Below, piece by piece: positions 49,472-61,228 of a stretch of 64,000 nucleotides of DNA. A program made the position numbers and the translations under genes. Under the pieces are notes generated by a model that had not been told where the DNA came from, did no database searches, and saw nothing but the letters and a program-made list of their open reading frames with translations. This stretch comes from Phytobacter massiliensis JC163 (lineage in GTDB: Bacteria > Pseudomonadota > Gammaproteobacteria > Enterobacterales > Enterobacteriaceae), in NCBI RefSeq assembly GCF_000321045.1, contig NZ_HE578947.1, positions 660,016-724,015 on the forward strand. Reading direction: 5' to 3'. The first letter of the stretch is position 1. Every line of letters starts with the position of its first letter.

Positions 49472-51889
49472 ATGGCGATGAAAAAGTTGCTCATAGCGTC
49501 GCTGCTGTTTAGCAGCGCCACCGTATACGGTGCTGACGGGTTCGTAGTGAAGGACATTCATTTCGAAGGCCTGCAGCGTGTCGCCGTTGGTGCGGCCCTC
49601 CTCAGCATGCCGGTGCGCCCAGGCGACACGGTGAATGATGAAGATATCGGTAATACCATTCGCGCTCTGTTTGCCACTGGGAACTTCGAGGATGTTCGCG
49701 TCCTGCGCGATGGCGATACGCTTCTTGTTCAGGTGAAAGAACGCCCGACAATCGCCAGCATCACTTTCTCCGGCAACAAGGCGGTGAAAGATGACATGCT
49801 CAAGCAGAATCTTGAAGCTTCAGGCGTGCGCGTAGGCGAGTCTCTGGATCGCACCACCCTGTCCGATATCGAAAAAGGGCTGGAAGATTTCTACTACAGC
49901 GTTGGTAAATACAGCGCCAGCGTAAAAGCGGTCGTGACGCCGCTGCCGCGTAACCGTGTCGATCTGAAACTGGTATTCCAGGAAGGCGTTTCCGCGCAGA
50001 TCCAGCAGATCAATATCGTGGGGAACCATGCGTTCTCTACCGAAGAGTTGATCTCCACCTTCCAGTTGCGTGATGAAGTGCCGTGGTGGAACGTGGTAGG
50101 CGATCGCAAATATCAGAAACAGAAACTGGCAGGCGATCTTGAAACCCTGCGCAGCTACTACCTGGATCGCGGCTACGCCCGTTTTAATATCGACTCTACC
50201 CAGGTCAGCCTGACGCCGGACAAAAAAGGTATTTATATCACCGTCAACATCACCGAAGGGGATCAGTACAAACTCTCCGGCGTTCAGGTGAGCGGCAATC
50301 TGGCCGGGCACTCTGCTGAAATCGAGAGCCTGACGAAGATCGAGCCGGGCGAACTCTATAACGGCACCAAAGTGACCAAAATGGAAGATGATATCAAGAA
50401 GCTTCTTGGTCGCTATGGCTATGCCTATCCGCGCGTACAGTCGCAGCCTGAAATCAACGATACGGATAAAACCGTTCGTCTGCGGGTAAATGTCGACGCG
50501 GGTAACCGTTACTACGTGCGTAAAATCCGTTTTGAAGGCAACGATACGTCGAAAGACGCGGTGCTGCGCCGTGAAATGCGTCAGATGGAAGGCGCGTGGC
50601 TGGGCAGTGACCTGGTTGACCAGGGTAAAGAGCGTCTGAACCGTCTGGGCTACTTCGAAACGGTCGATTCCGAGACCCAGCGCGTTCCGGGCCGCCCCGA
50701 TCAGGTTGATGTGGTCTACAAGGTGAAAGAGCGTAACACCGGGAGCTTCAACTTCGGCGTGGGCTATGGCACCGAGAGCGGCGTTAGCTTCCAGGTGGGT
50801 GTGCAGCAGGATAACTGGTTAGGTACCGGTTACTCCGTGGGCATCAGCGGTACGAAAAACGACTACCAGACCTATTCTGAGTTCTCCGTGACCAACCCGT
50901 ACTTTACGGTTGATGGCGTGAGTCTTGGCGGGCGTATTTTCTACAACGACTTTAAAGCGGATGATGCTGACCTCTCCTCCTATACCAATAAAAGTTATGG
51001 TTTAGACGGTACGCTTGGCTTCCCGATTAATGAGTACAACACGCTGCGCCTTGGCCTGGGCTATGTCCACAACGACCTGTCCAATATGGAACCGCAGGTG
51101 GCGATGTGGCGCTATCTCGACTCCGTAGGGCAGAGCACCAGCAAAGATAACGACGACAACAGTTTCTCGGCTGACGACTTCACCTTCAACTACGGTTGGA
51201 CGTACAACAACCTTGACCGCGGCTACTTCCCGACCAAAGGTTCACGTGTCAACCTGAACGGTAAAGTGACCGTGCCGGGCTCGGATAACGAGTTCTACAA
51301 AGTAACGCTGGATACCGCCTCTTACTTCCCGATCGATGACGATCATAAATGGGTGGTGCTGGGCCGTACCCGTTGGGGCTATGGCGACGGTATCGGCGGA
51401 AAAGAACTGCCGTTCTATGAGAACTTCTATGCGGGCGGCTCAAGCACCGTGCGTGGCTTCCAGTCTAACAACATCGGTCCGAAAGCGGTCTACTACGGCG
51501 GCAACGATGAGGATAACTGCAACAAATCCTCTTCGGATAAAGTGTGTAGTTCCGACGACGCGGTGGGCGGTAACGCAATGGGCGTCGCCAGCCTGGAATT
51601 CATTACGCCGACGCCGTTCGTGAGCGAAAAATATGCTAACTCTGTCCGTACCTCCTTCTTCTGGGATGCGGGTACAGTGTGGGATACCAACTGGCAAAAC
51701 ACCTCCGCTACAAGGGATGCGGGTGTTCCGGATTATAGCGATCCGAGCAATATCCGTATGTCGGCAGGTATCGCGTTACAATGGATGTCGCCATTGGGGC
51801 CGTTGGTCTTCTCCTACGCCCAGCCGTTTAAAAAGTACGATGGAGACAAAGCAGAGCAGTTCCAGTTTAACATTGGTAAAACCTGGTAA
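49472..51889 (+). CDS. bamA: Outer membrane protein assembly factor BamA
   Basis: The 805-residue core of the BAM complex inserts beta-barrel proteins into the outer membrane. It has a signal peptide ending VYGA (about residue 21), five POTRA domains (about 22-420), and a 16-strand barrel with the conserved VRGF loop-6 motif and a C-terminal aromatic residue (Trp). Five residues shorter than E. coli BamA; the difference lies in extracellular loops, notably after VRGF, where a Cys-containing [17 protein letters not shown] stretch replaces the E. coli sequence. It lies between rseP and skp, the standard order. Confidence 0.97.
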   Translation: MAMKKLLIASLLFSSATVYGADGFVVKDIHFEGLQRVAVGAALLSMPVRPGDTVNDEDIGNTIRALFATGNFEDVRVLRDGDTLLVQVKERPTIASITFSGNKAVKDDMLKQNLEASGVRVGESLDRTTLSDIEKGLEDFYYSVGKYSASVKAVVTPLPRNRVDLKLVFQEGVSAQIQQINIVGNHAFSTEELISTFQLRDEVPWWNVVGDRKYQKQKLAGDLETLRSYYLDRGYARFNIDSTQVSLTPDKKGIYITVNITEGDQYKLSGVQVSGNLAGHSAEIESLTKIEPGELYNGTKVTKMEDDIKKLLGRYGYAYPRVQSQPEINDTDKTVRLRVNVDAGNRYYVRKIRFEGNDTSKDAVLRREMRQMEGAWLGSDLVDQGKERLNRLGYFETVDSETQRVPGRPDQVDVVYKVKERNTGSFNFGVGYGTESGVSFQVGVQQDNWLGTGYSVGISGTKNDYQTYSEFSVTNPYFTVDGVSLGGRIFYNDFKADDADLSSYTNKSYGLDGTLGFPINEYNTLRLGLGYVHNDLSNMEPQVAMWRYLDSVGQSTSKDNDDNSFSADDFTFNYGWTYNNLDRGYFPTKGSRVNLNGKVTVPGSDNEFYKVTLDTASYFPIDDDHKWVVLGRTRWGYGDGIGGKELPFYENFYAGGSSTVRGFQSNNIGPKAVYYGGNDEDNCNKSSSDKVCSSDDAVGGNAMGVASLEFITPTPFVSEKYANSVRTSFFWDAGTVWDTNWQNTSATRDAGVPDYSDPSNIRMSAGIALQWMSPLGPLVFSYAQPFKKYDGDKAEQFQFNIGKTW

Positions 51890-52007
51890 CTTGCCGTTGC
51901 GAAGGAATGCATAAGTAGTGTAGTGATGGTTGAGGCGACGCGTCGCGTCGCCCGCCAACGCAAAGAACGGTGCCCTTGGGTGCCAACGGGATGGTGAGGA
52001 GTTAATT

Positions 52008-52502
52008 GTGAAAAAGTGGTTATTAGCTGCAGGTTTAGGTATGGCTTTGGCAACGTCTGCTCAGGCGGCCGACAAAATTGCGGTCGTTGATATGAACAGC
52101 CTGTTCCAGCAGGTTGCGCAGACTTCCGGCGTTTCTCAGAAAATGAAAAGCGAATTCGGTAGCCGCGCCAGCGAACTGCAGCGTCTGGAATCCGATCTGC
52201 AGACCAAAATGCAGCGCTATCAGCGTGACGGTTCCACAATGAAAGCGGCTGAACGCTCAAAACTGGAAAAAGACATCCAGTCCCAGCGTCAGCAGCTTGC
52301 ACAGAAAGGTCAGTCTTTCGAGCAGGATCAGGCGCGTCGTTCTAACGAAGAGCGCGCTAAGCTGATGACCCGTATCCAGGCTGCGGTGAAGAAAGTTGCC
52401 TCTTCTCAGGGTGTGGATCTGGTTATCCCCTCTAACGCTGCTATCTACAACAGCAGTGACGTGAAAGACATCACCGCTGATGTACTGAAACAGGTTAAAT
52501 AA
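52008..52502 (+). CDS. skp: Periplasmic chaperone Skp (GTG start)
   Basis: Trimeric chaperone that escorts unfolded outer-membrane proteins to BamA. The 164-residue precursor has a signal peptide ending SAQA (residue 20), the beta-body [17 protein letters not shown] and long charged helices (the tentacles). It is three residues longer than E. coli Skp, with the extra residues around [20 protein letters not shown] in a tentacle. The start is GTG 52008 after GAGGAG; 26 in-frame upstream codons have no similarity. Confidence 0.96.
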   Translation: MKKWLLAAGLGMALATSAQAADKIAVVDMNSLFQQVAQTSGVSQKMKSEFGSRASELQRLESDLQTKMQRYQRDGSTMKAAERSKLEKDIQSQRQQLAQKGQSFEQDQARRSNEERAKLMTRIQAAVKKVASSQGVDLVIPSNAAIYNSSDVKDITADVLKQVK

Positions 52503-52505
52503 GTA

Positions 52506-53531
52506 ATGCCTTCAATTCGACTGTCTGATTTAGCTCAACAGTTGGATGCAGAATTACACGGTGATGGCGATATCGTCATCACCGGCGTTGCGTCCATGCA
52601 ATCTGCTAAAGCAGGTCAAATTACTTTCATGGTAAACCCAAAATACCGTGAACACCTGGCCGTCTGCCAGGCTTCTGCTGTCGTGATGACGCAGGACGAT
52701 CTTCCTTTCGCCCATAGCGCGGCGCTGGTAGTCAAAAACCCCTACCTCACCTACGCGCGCATGGCGCAAATTTTAGATACCACGCCGCAACCGGCGCAAA
52801 ACATCGCCCCCAGCGCGGTGGTTGATCCCGGTGCGACGTTGGGCAACAACGTGTCGATTGGCGCGAACGCCGTGATTGAATCCGGCGTAACGCTTGGCGA
52901 TAACGTCATTATCGGTCCCGGCTGTTTCGTGGGCAAAGAGACCAAAATTGGCGCAGGCTCGCGTTTATGGGCCAATGTTACCGTTTACCATGAGATCGAG
53001 ATCGGTGAGAATTGTCTCGTCCAGTCTGGCACGGTGATCGGCGCTGACGGTTTCGGCTACGCCAACGATCGTGGCAACTGGGTTAAGATCCCGCAGCTGG
53101 GTCGCGTGATTATTGGCGATCGCGTTGAGATCGGCGCCTGTACGACTATCGATCGTGGCGCGCTTGACGACACCCGCATTGGTAACGGCGTCATAATTGA
53201 TAACCAGTGCCAGATTGCACATAACGTCGTGATTGGCGACAATACCGCGGTTGCTGGCGGCGTGATTATGGCAGGGAGCCTTAAAATAGGCCGTTACTGC
53301 ATGATCGGCGGTGCCAGCGTTATCAATGGTCATATGGAAATTTGCGACAAGGTCACCGTCACGGGAATGGGGATGGTCATGCGTCCTATCACCGAGCCTG
53401 GCGTGTACTCCTCGGGCATTCCGCTGCAGCCGAATAAGGTGTGGCGTAAAACCGCGGCCCTTGTGATGAACATTGACGACATGAGCAAGCGCCTCAAAGC
53501 CATTGAGCGCAAGGTCAATAAAGAAGACTAA
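52506..53531 (+). CDS. lpxD: UDP-3-O-(3-hydroxymyristoyl)glucosamine N-acyltransferase
   Basis: Third step of lipid A synthesis: adds the N-linked 3-hydroxymyristate. The 341-residue protein has an N-terminal uridine-binding domain (about 1-100), a left-handed beta-helix of hexapeptide repeats (about 105-300; the catalytic His lies in [11 protein letters not shown]) and a C-terminal helix. It begins three bases after skp. Same length as E. coli LpxD. Confidence 0.97.
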   Translation: MPSIRLSDLAQQLDAELHGDGDIVITGVASMQSAKAGQITFMVNPKYREHLAVCQASAVVMTQDDLPFAHSAALVVKNPYLTYARMAQILDTTPQPAQNIAPSAVVDPGATLGNNVSIGANAVIESGVTLGDNVIIGPGCFVGKETKIGAGSRLWANVTVYHEIEIGENCLVQSGTVIGADGFGYANDRGNWVKIPQLGRVIIGDRVEIGACTTIDRGALDDTRIGNGVIIDNQCQIAHNVVIGDNTAVAGGVIMAGSLKIGRYCMIGGASVINGHMEICDKVTVTGMGMVMRPITEPGVYSSGIPLQPNKVWRKTAALVMNIDDMSKRLKAIERKVNKED

Positions 53532-53635
53532 AAGCTCGCCCGCTACGTTTAAAGTTCCCGGCCTGTCGGCATTCATAAGATTGCCGCGGGCCGTGTTATT
53601 ATTGCCATTTAGTATATTTAGACAGGAAGAGTATT

Positions 53636-54091
53636 TTGACTACTGACACTCATACTCTGCACATTGAAGAGATCCTGGAGCTTCTGCCGCACCGTTACCC
53701 GTTTTTGCTGGTTGACCGCGTGCTGGATTTTGAAGAAGGTCGTTTTCTACGCGCAGTTAAAAATGTTTCGGTAAACGAACCGTTTTTCCAGGGCCACTTC
53801 CCTGGTAAACCGATTTTACCAGGCGTGCTGATTCTGGAAGCGATGGCGCAGGCGACCGGCATTCTGGCGTTTAAAAGCGTCGGTAAGCTGGAGCCAGGAG
53901 AGCTCTATTACTTCGCAGGTATTGATGAAGCGCGCTTTAAGCGCCCGGTTGTGCCAGGCGATCAAATGATCATGGAAGTCACCTTCGAGAAAACGCGCCG
54001 CGGCCTGACCCGCTTTAAAGGGGTTGCGCTGGTCGATGGCAAAGTTGTTTGTGAAGCTACTATGATGTGTGCACGTAGCCGGGAGGCCTGA
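53636..54091 (+). CDS. fabZ: 3-hydroxyacyl-[ACP] dehydratase FabZ (TTG start)
   Basis: Dehydrates 3-hydroxyacyl-ACP in fatty-acid elongation, competing with LpxA for 3-hydroxymyristoyl-ACP. The 151-residue hot-dog-fold protein has catalytic His54 in [10 protein letters not shown] and Glu68 in [10 protein letters not shown]. The start is the TTG at 53636 after AGGAAG; E. coli fabZ uses the same codon. The roughly 100-base gap from lpxD shows no gene. Confidence 0.97.
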   Translation: MTTDTHTLHIEEILELLPHRYPFLLVDRVLDFEEGRFLRAVKNVSVNEPFFQGHFPGKPILPGVLILEAMAQATGILAFKSVGKLEPGELYYFAGIDEARFKRPVVPGDQMIMEVTFEKTRRGLTRFKGVALVDGKVVCEATMMCARSREA

Positions 54092-54094
54092 TAC

Positions 54095-54883
54095 GTGATT
54101 GATAAAACCGCCTTTATTCATCCTTCAGCCATTGTTGAAGAGGGTGCCGTCATCGGCGCCAACGTTCACATTGGCCCGTTTTGTATTGTGGGACCTCACG
54201 TAGAAATTGGTGAGGGCACCGTACTGAAGTCTCACGTTGTCGTGAATGGCCACACGAAAATTGGTCGCGATAACGAGATCTATCAGTTCGCCTCTATTGG
54301 CGAAGTAAACCAGGATCTGAAATATGCTGGCGAGCCGACCCAAGTGGAAATTGGCGATCGCAACCGCATCCGCGAAAGCGTCACCATTCACCGTGGCACA
54401 GTACAAGGCGGTGGGTTGACGAAGGTGGGCAGCGATAACCTGCTGATGATCAACGCCCACGTGGCGCATGATTGTACGGTAGGGGACCGCTGCATCCTGG
54501 CGAATAACGCCACGCTCGCGGGTCATGTTTCGCTGGATGACTATGTCATCATCGGCGGCATGACCGCCGTGCACCAGTTCTGTATTATTGGCGCGCACGT
54601 TATGGTCGGGGGCTGTTCTGGCGTTGCGCAGGACGTTCCGCCATACGTTATTGCTCAGGGCAACCATGCCACGCCGTTTGGCGTTAATATCGAAGGGCTG
54701 AAACGTCGTGGCTTTAGCCGCGAAGCTATCACCGCTATCCGTAACGCCTATAAGCTTCTTTATCGCAGCGGTAAAACGCTGGATGAAGCGAAGCCGGAAA
54801 TTGCTGAGCTGGCGGCGCAGTACCCGGAAGTGCAAGCCTTTACCGACTTCTTTGAGCGCTCGACGCGTGGTCTGATTCGGTAA
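54095..54883 (+). CDS. lpxA: UDP-N-acetylglucosamine acyltransferase (GTG start)
   Basis: First step of lipid A synthesis: O-acylates UDP-GlcNAc with 3-hydroxymyristoyl-ACP. The 262-residue trimeric beta-helix protein has hexapeptide repeats in the first two thirds and the catalytic histidine in [11 protein letters not shown]. The GTG start is three bases after the fabZ stop. Its end overlaps the lpxB start (TAATG). Confidence 0.98.
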   Translation: MIDKTAFIHPSAIVEEGAVIGANVHIGPFCIVGPHVEIGEGTVLKSHVVVNGHTKIGRDNEIYQFASIGEVNQDLKYAGEPTQVEIGDRNRIRESVTIHRGTVQGGGLTKVGSDNLLMINAHVAHDCTVGDRCILANNATLAGHVSLDDYVIIGGMTAVHQFCIIGAHVMVGGCSGVAQDVPPYVIAQGNHATPFGVNIEGLKRRGFSREAITAIRNAYKLLYRSGKTLDEAKPEIAELAAQYPEVQAFTDFFERSTRGLIR

Positions 54884-56031
54884 TGGCCGAAAGACGTCCG
54901 TTAACGATAGCCCTGGTCGCCGGAGAAACCTCCGGCGATATTCTTGGCGCAGGCTTAATTCGTGCCCTCAAGGCCCGCATGCCGGATGCCCGGTTTGTAG
55001 GCGTCGCCGGCCCGCGTATGCAGGCGGAAGGCTGTGAAGCCTGGTACGAAATGGAAGAGCTGGCCGTCATGGGCATTGTTGAAGTGCTTGGTCGCCTGCG
55101 TCGTCTGCTGCATATCCGCGCTGATTTGACCCGCCGGTTTACGGCGCTTAAGCCTGACGTTTTTGTCGGCATTGACGCCCCCGATTTCAATATTACCCTC
55201 GAGGGGAACCTGAAAAAGCAGGGCATCAAAACCATTCATTATGTCAGCCCCTCCGTCTGGGCCTGGCGTCAGAAACGGGTTTTCAAAATAGGCAGAGCCA
55301 CCAACCTTGTGCTGGCCTTTGTGCCTTTCGAAAAAGCGTTTTACGATAAATTCAACGTACCGTGCCGTTTTATCGGCCACACCATGGCGGATGCCATGCC
55401 GCTGGATCCTGATAAGCAGGCGGCCCGTGAAGCGCTGGGTCTGCCGCACGACGCCCACTGTCTGGCATTATTGCCGGGTAGCCGGGGCGCGGAAGTCGAG
55501 ATGCTCAGCGCGGACTTTCTGAGAACCGCTCAGCTACTGCGGCAACACTACCCGGATTTGGAAATTGTAGTGCCGCTGGTGAACGCTAAACGTCGCGAGC
55601 AGTTTGAACAGATCAAGGCTGAGGTGGCGCCCGATTTAGCGGTACATCTGCTGGATGGCATGGGGCGGGAAGCGATGGTCGCCAGCGATGCCGCACTGCT
55701 GGCGTCCGGCACGGCGGCGCTGGAGTGTATGCTGGCAAAATGCCCGATGGTCGTCGGCTATCGCATGAAGCCCTTTACCTTCTGGCTGGCTGAGCGTCTG
55801 GTCAAAACGGATTACGTTTCGCTGCCTAATCTGCTGGCGGGAAGGGAGCTGGTCAAAGAGCTTTTGCAGGACGATTGCACGCCGCCAAAGCTTGCCGACG
55901 CGCTGATGCCGCTGTTGGCGAAGGGGCAAACCAGCCATGCGATGCATGAAACGTTCCGCGAACTGCATCAGCAGATCCGCTGTAACGCCGACGAACAGGC
56001 CGCAGATGCCGTACTGGAGCTGGCGCAATGA
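54883..56031 (+). CDS. lpxB: Lipid A disaccharide synthase
   Basis: Joins lipid X and UDP-2,3-diacylglucosamine to form the lipid A disaccharide backbone at the inner membrane. The 382-residue GT-B family 19 glycosyltransferase has [18 protein letters not shown] at the N-terminus, [10 protein letters not shown] and the donor-site sequence [10 protein letters not shown]. It overlaps lpxA by one base and rnhB by four bases. Confidence 0.98.
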   Translation: MAERRPLTIALVAGETSGDILGAGLIRALKARMPDARFVGVAGPRMQAEGCEAWYEMEELAVMGIVEVLGRLRRLLHIRADLTRRFTALKPDVFVGIDAPDFNITLEGNLKKQGIKTIHYVSPSVWAWRQKRVFKIGRATNLVLAFVPFEKAFYDKFNVPCRFIGHTMADAMPLDPDKQAAREALGLPHDAHCLALLPGSRGAEVEMLSADFLRTAQLLRQHYPDLEIVVPLVNAKRREQFEQIKAEVAPDLAVHLLDGMGREAMVASDAALLASGTAALECMLAKCPMVVGYRMKPFTFWLAERLVKTDYVSLPNLLAGRELVKELLQDDCTPPKLADALMPLLAKGQTSHAMHETFRELHQQIRCNADEQAADAVLELAQ

Positions 56032-56624
56032 TGGAATTTATTTATCCTCACACCCATCTGGTGGCGGGTGTGGATGAAGTGGGGCGCGGGCCGCTGGTCG
56101 GTGCCGTGGTCACTGCCGCAGTGATCCTCGATCCGGCCCGCCCGATCGTCGGGCTTAATGATTCAAAAAAATTATCAGAGAAACGCCGCCTGGCGCTCTA
56201 TGATGAGATTAAAGAGAAAGCGCTGGCCTGGAGCCTTGGGCGGGCGGAGCCGCATGAGATCGACGAGCTGAACATTTTGCACGCCACCATGCTGGCGATG
56301 CAGCGTGCCGTCGCCGGCCTCGGCATAACGCCTGAGTTTGTACTGATTGACGGTAACCGATGCCCGACGCTTCCCATGCCTTCGCTGGCCGTTGTAAAGG
56401 GCGATAGCCGGGTTGCGGAGATAAGCGCCGCCTCAATACTCGCTAAAGTCACGCGCGATGCGGAAATGGCCACTCTCGATCTCTCTTTTCCCCAGTATGG
56501 CTTTGCCCAGCATAAGGGGTATCCTACCGCTTTCCATCTGGAAAGACTGGCTGAACACGGCGCGACAGAGCATCACCGGCGCAGTTTCGGGCCGGTGAAA
56601 CGCGCACTGGGACTGGTGTCCTGA
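56028..56624 (+). CDS. rnhB: Ribonuclease HII
   Basis: Cuts the RNA strand of RNA-DNA hybrids and removes single ribonucleotides from DNA. The 198-residue protein has catalytic Asp16-Glu17 in [11 protein letters not shown], plus VLIDGN and [20 protein letters not shown]. It starts inside the last codons of lpxB (ATGA overlap); a second ATG follows immediately (56031). Confidence 0.97.
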   Translation: MMEFIYPHTHLVAGVDEVGRGPLVGAVVTAAVILDPARPIVGLNDSKKLSEKRRLALYDEIKEKALAWSLGRAEPHEIDELNILHATMLAMQRAVAGLGITPEFVLIDGNRCPTLPMPSLAVVKGDSRVAEISAASILAKVTRDAEMATLDLSFPQYGFAQHKGYPTAFHLERLAEHGATEHHRRSFGPVKRALGLVS

Positions 56625-56662
56625 ATCAAGACGCAAGTAATTAAGTAACGCGGAATCTGAAG

Positions 56663-59600
56663 ATGGCTGAACCACGTTTCGTACACCTGCGGGTGCATAG
56701 CGACTACTCCATGATTGATGGGCTGGCGAAAACCGGGCCGCTGGTGAAAAAGGCGGCCGCCCTCGGCATGCCTGCGCTGGCGATTACCGATTTCACCAAC
56801 CTGTGCGGTCTGGTGAAGTTTTATGGAACGGCGCACGGGGCAGGGATAAAGCCAATCGTCGGCGCTGATTTTCATGTGCAGAGCGAACTGCTCGGCGATG
56901 AGATGACGCAGCTTACCGTACTCGCCGCTAACAATGTCGGCTACCAGAACCTGACGCTGCTTATCTCCCGCGCCTATCAGCGTGGTTACGGCGCGCTGGG
57001 CCCGTGGATCGACCGCGAGTGGCTGGCAGAGCTAAAAGAGGGGTTAATTCTCCTCTCCGGCGGCCGGATGGGCGATGTCGGCCGAAGTTTGCTACGCGGC
57101 AACAGCGCGCTGGTGGATCAGTGCGTCGCTTTTTATGAAGAACACTTCCCGGATCGCTTCTATCTGGAGCTGATTCGTACCGGCCGTGCCGATGAAGAGA
57201 GCTATCTGCACGCGGCGGTAGAGCTTGCGCAATCACGCGGGCTGCCGGTTGTCGCCACCAACGATGTGCGCTTTATCGACGGGGGGGATTTTGACGCCCA
57301 CGAGATTCGCGTCGCCATTCATGACGGCTTCACCCTTGATGACCCCAAACGCCCCCGCAACTATTCGCCGCAGCAGTTTATGCGCAGCGAAGAGGAGATG
57401 TGCGAACTCTTTGCTGACATCCCGGAAGCGCTGGAAAACAGCGTCGAAATAGCGAAACGCTGCAATGTGACGGTGCGTCTGGGGGAATACTTCCTGCCGC
57501 AGTTCCCAACCGGCGATATGACCACCGAAGATTATCTGGTCAAAAAGTCGAAAGAGGGGCTGGAAGAGCGTCTCGAATTTTTATTCCCCGACCCGGAAGT
57601 GCGGGCTCAACGCCGTCCTGAATATGACGAACGCCTGGACATTGAGCTGCAGGTTATCAACCAGATGGGGTTCCCCGGCTACTTCCTGATCGTTATGGAG
57701 TTTATCCAGTGGTCGAAGGATAACGGCGTGCCGGTAGGGCCGGGACGTGGTTCTGGCGCCGGGTCGCTTGTTGCTTACGCGCTGAAAATTACCGACCTCG
57801 ATCCGCTGGAGTTCGACCTGCTGTTCGAACGCTTCCTTAACCCGGAACGTGTTTCGATGCCCGACTTCGACGTTGACTTCTGCATGGAGAAACGTGACCA
57901 GGTTATCGAGCACGTGGCGGATATGTACGGCCGCGACGCGGTATCGCAGATTATCACCTTCGGTACGATGGCGGCGAAAGCGGTTATCCGCGACGTGGGC
58001 CGCGTGCTGGGCCACCCTTACGGCTTTGTTGACCGTATTTCGAAACTGGTGCCGCCCGATCCGGGGATGACCCTGGCCAAAGCGTTTGAGGCCGAGCCGC
58101 AGCTGCCGGAAATTTACGAGGCGGACGAAGAGGTTAAAGCGCTGATCGATATGGCGCGTAAGCTCGAAGGGGTCACCCGTAACGCCGGTAAGCACGCCGG
58201 TGGGGTAGTTATCGCCCCGACGAAAATCACCGATTTTGCGCCGCTCTACTGCGATGAGCAGGGCCAGCATCCGGTTACCCAGTTTGATAAGAACGACGTA
58301 GAGTACGCAGGCCTGGTGAAGTTTGACTTCCTGGGACTGCGCACCCTTACCATCATCAACTGGGCGCTGGAGATGATCAACAAGCGGCGCGAGAAGAACG
58401 GCGAGCCGCCGCTGGATATCGCCGCCATCCCGCTGGATGACAAGAAAAGCTTCGACATGCTGCAGCGCTCGGAAACCACCGCGGTGTTCCAGCTTGAATC
58501 CCGCGGCATGAAGGATCTGATTAAGCGCCTGCAGCCTGACTGTTTCGAAGATATGATAGCCCTGGTGGCCCTGTTCCGTCCGGGCCCGCTGCAATCAGGG
58601 ATGGTAGATAACTTTATCGACCGTAAACACGGGCGAGAAGAGATCTCTTACCCGGACGTTCAGTGGCAGCATGAAAGCCTCAAGCCGGTGCTGGAGCCAA
58701 CCTACGGCATCATCCTCTATCAGGAACAGGTGATGCAGATTGCCCAGGTGCTCTCCGGCTATACGCTGGGCGGGGCGGATATGCTGCGCCGTGCGATGGG
58801 TAAGAAAAAGCCGGAAGAGATGGCCAAGCAGCGTTCTATCTTTGAGGATGGCGCGAAGAAAAACGGCGTTGACGGCGAACTGGCGATGAAAATCTTTGAC
58901 CTGGTGGAAAAATTCGCAGGCTATGGATTTAACAAATCGCACTCTGCCGCCTATGCTTTAGTCTCATATCAGACGCTGTGGCTGAAGGCGCACTATCCCG
59001 CTGAATTTATGGCGGCGGTGATGACTGCCGATATGGACAACACCGAGAAAGTGGTGGGGCTGGTAGATGAGTGCTGGCGGATGGGGCTTAAAATCCTGCC
59101 GCCGGATATCAACTCCGGGCTGTACCACTTCCATGTCAATGACGACGGCGAAATTGTCTATGGTATCGGGGCGATCAAAGGCGTGGGCGAAGGCCCGATC
59201 GAAGCGATTATTGAAGCGCGTAACCAGGACGGTTACTTCCGCGAACTGTTCGATCTTTGCGCCCGTACTGATACGAAAAAGCTCAATCGTCGGGTTCTGG
59301 AAAAACTGATCATGTCCGGCGCTTTTGACCGGCTCGGGCCGCATCGTGCCGCGCTGATGAACGCGCTGGGCGATGCGCTAAAAGCGGCCGATCAGCACGC
59401 GAAAGCGGAGGCTATCGGCCAGGCGGATATGTTCGGCGTGCTGGCGGAAGAGCCGGAGCAGGTCGAACAGTCCTACGCCAGCTGTCAGCCCTGGCCAGAA
59501 CAGGTGGTGCTGGACGGCGAACGCGAGACGCTGGGGCTGTACCTGACCGGGCACCCCATCAACCAGTATCTGAAAGAGATTGAGCGTTATGTTGGCGGTT

Positions 59601-60145
59601 ACCGCCTGAAAGACATGCACCCTACCGAACGTGGCAAAGTGACCACGGCGGCGGGGCTCGTCATTGCCGCGCGGGTTATGGTCACCAAGCGCGGGAATCG
59701 CATCGGCATCTGCACGCTGGATGACCGTTCCGGGCGTCTGGAGGTGATGCTGTTCACCGACGCGCTGGATAAATACCAGCAGCTGCTGGAAAAAGACCGA
59801 ATACTGATCGTCAGCGGACAGGTCAGCTTTGATGACTTCAGCGGGGGGCTTAAAATGACCGCCCGCGAAGTGATGGACATTGACGAAGCCCGTGAAAAAT
59901 ATGCGCGCGGGCTTGCTATCTCGCTGACGGACAGGCAAATTGATGACCAGCTTTTGAACCGACTCCGTCAGTCTCTGGAACCCCATCGTTCGGGAACCAT
60001 TCCAGTACATCTCTACTATCAGAGGGCGGATGCGCGTGCGCGGTTGCGTTTTGGCGCAACGTGGCGCGTCTCTCCGAGCGATCGTTTACTTAACGATCTC
60101 CGTGGCCTCATTGGTTCGGAGCAGGTGGAACTGGAGTTTGACTAA
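56663..60145 (+). CDS. dnaE: DNA polymerase III alpha subunit
   Basis: The 1160-residue catalytic subunit of the replicative polymerase has the same length as E. coli DnaE. It has an N-terminal PHP domain ([14 protein letters not shown]), the palm with catalytic aspartates in PDFDVDFC (about 401 and 403) and [10 protein letters not shown] (about 555), fingers, helix-hairpin-helix, the internal beta-clamp-binding sequence QADMF around residue 920, an OB domain ([19 protein letters not shown]) and a C-terminal tau-binding domain. It lies 38 bases after rnhB and 12 before accA. Confidence 0.99.
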   Translation: MAEPRFVHLRVHSDYSMIDGLAKTGPLVKKAAALGMPALAITDFTNLCGLVKFYGTAHGAGIKPIVGADFHVQSELLGDEMTQLTVLAANNVGYQNLTLLISRAYQRGYGALGPWIDREWLAELKEGLILLSGGRMGDVGRSLLRGNSALVDQCVAFYEEHFPDRFYLELIRTGRADEESYLHAAVELAQSRGLPVVATNDVRFIDGGDFDAHEIRVAIHDGFTLDDPKRPRNYSPQQFMRSEEEMCELFADIPEALENSVEIAKRCNVTVRLGEYFLPQFPTGDMTTEDYLVKKSKEGLEERLEFLFPDPEVRAQRRPEYDERLDIELQVINQMGFPGYFLIVMEFIQWSKDNGVPVGPGRGSGAGSLVAYALKITDLDPLEFDLLFERFLNPERVSMPDFDVDFCMEKRDQVIEHVADMYGRDAVSQIITFGTMAAKAVIRDVGRVLGHPYGFVDRISKLVPPDPGMTLAKAFEAEPQLPEIYEADEEVKALIDMARKLEGVTRNAGKHAGGVVIAPTKITDFAPLYCDEQGQHPVTQFDKNDVEYAGLVKFDFLGLRTLTIINWALEMINKRREKNGEPPLDIAAIPLDDKKSFDMLQRSETTAVFQLESRGMKDLIKRLQPDCFEDMIALVALFRPGPLQSGMVDNFIDRKHGREEISYPDVQWQHESLKPVLEPTYGIILYQEQVMQIAQVLSGYTLGGADMLRRAMGKKKPEEMAKQRSIFEDGAKKNGVDGELAMKIFDLVEKFAGYGFNKSHSAAYALVSYQTLWLKAHYPAEFMAAVMTADMDNTEKVVGLVDECWRMGLKILPPDINSGLYHFHVNDDGEIVYGIGAIKGVGEGPIEAIIEARNQDGYFRELFDLCARTDTKKLNRRVLEKLIMSGAFDRLGPHRAALMNALGDALKAADQHAKAEAIGQADMFGVLAEEPEQVEQSYASCQPWPEQVVLDGERETLGLYLTGHPINQYLKEIERYVGGYRLKDMHPTERGKVTTAAGLVIAARVMVTKRGNRIGICTLDDRSGRLEVMLFTDALDKYQQLLEKDRILIVSGQVSFDDFSGGLKMTAREVMDIDEAREKYARGLAISLTDRQIDDQLLNRLRQSLEPHRSGTIPVHLYYQRADARARLRFGATWRVSPSDRLLNDLRGLIGSEQVELEFD

Positions 60146-60157
60146 TACAGGAATACT

Positions 60158-61117
60158 ATGAGTCTGAATTTCCTTGATTTCGAACAGCCGATTGCCGAGC
60201 TGGAAGCGAAAATCGATTCTCTGACGGCCGTGAGCCGCCAGGATGAAAAACTGGATATTAATATCGATGAAGAAGTGCATCGTCTGCGTGAGAAAAGCGT
60301 AGAGCTGACGCGTAAAATCTTTGCCGATCTTGGTGCATGGCAGGTAGCACAGCTGGCCCGTCATCCGCTGCGTCCATATACCCTGGATTATGTCCGCCTC
60401 GCATTTGATGAATTTGACGAGCTGGCTGGCGACCGCGCCTACGCTGACGATAAAGCCATTGTTGGCGGTATCGCCCGTCTGGATGGGCGTCCGGTGATGA
60501 TAATTGGTCATCAGAAAGGCCGCGAGACGAAAGAAAAAATTCGTCGTAACTTCGGGATGCCTGCGCCGGAAGGCTATCGCAAAGCCCTGCGTCTGATGGA
60601 GATGGCCGAGCGCTTCAAAATGCCGATCGTTACCTTTATCGACACGCCGGGTGCTTATCCGGGCGTTGGCGCCGAAGAGCGTGGCCAGTCTGAGGCGATT
60701 GCCCGTAACCTGCGTGAAATGTCCCGCCTGAATGTGCCGGTCATCTGCACTGTTATCGGTGAAGGCGGCTCCGGCGGCGCGCTGGCGATTGGCGTGGGCG
60801 ACAAGGTGAACATGCTGCAGTACAGCACCTACTCCGTTATCTCCCCGGAAGGTTGCGCCTCTATTCTGTGGAAGAGCGCCGATAAAGCGCCGCTGGCCGC
60901 AGAAGCGATGGGCATTATCGCCCCGCGTCTGAAAGAGCTTAAGCTTATCGACTCCATTATTCCGGAGCCGTTAGGCGGCGCGCATCGTAATCCGGAAGCG
61001 ATGGCGGAATCGCTCAAGGCGCAGCTTATCGCGGACCTGGCGGATCTGGATGTGCTGAGCACAGAAGATCTGCGTAACCGTCGCTACCAGCGTCTGATGA
61101 GCTACGGCTACGCCTGA
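60158..61117 (+). CDS. accA: Acetyl-CoA carboxylase carboxyltransferase subunit alpha
   Basis: With AccD, transfers carboxyl from carboxybiotin to acetyl-CoA to make malonyl-CoA, the first committed step of fatty-acid synthesis. The 319-residue protein has the crotonase-like sequences [19 protein letters not shown] and [15 protein letters not shown]. Same length as E. coli AccA. It is followed by a strong terminator that ends the long envelope/replication run. Confidence 0.99.
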   Translation: MSLNFLDFEQPIAELEAKIDSLTAVSRQDEKLDINIDEEVHRLREKSVELTRKIFADLGAWQVAQLARHPLRPYTLDYVRLAFDEFDELAGDRAYADDKAIVGGIARLDGRPVMIIGHQKGRETKEKIRRNFGMPAPEGYRKALRLMEMAERFKMPIVTFIDTPGAYPGVGAEERGQSEAIARNLREMSRLNVPVICTVIGEGGSGGALAIGVGDKVNMLQYSTYSVISPEGCASILWKSADKAPLAAEAMGIIAPRLKELKLIDSIIPEPLGGAHRNPEAMAESLKAQLIADLADLDVLSTEDLRNRRYQRLMSYGYA

Positions 61118-61133
61118 ATTGCTCAATAGTCTT

Positions 61134-61162
61134 AAAAGCCGCACTCTGTTGCGGCTTTTTTT
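61134..61162 (+). terminator. Rho-independent terminator of accA
   Basis: AAAAGCCGCA and TGCGGCTTTT form a 10-base stem with a 6-base loop, with a T run to 61162. It lies 17 bases past the accA stop. Confidence 0.92.
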
Positions 61163-61228
61163 ATGCCTGTCGTCTACCTTAACTATGCTTTTCAGGATAC
61201 AGCGAATGTTTTTTTAAGGAGGTAAGCC

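Noticed and set aside
52800-53400. Periodic pattern of similar codons in lpxD, and again in lpxA and dapD, considered as a repeat element
   Set aside because: The periodicity is that of hexapeptide repeats in left-handed beta-helix acyltransferases, a protein property.
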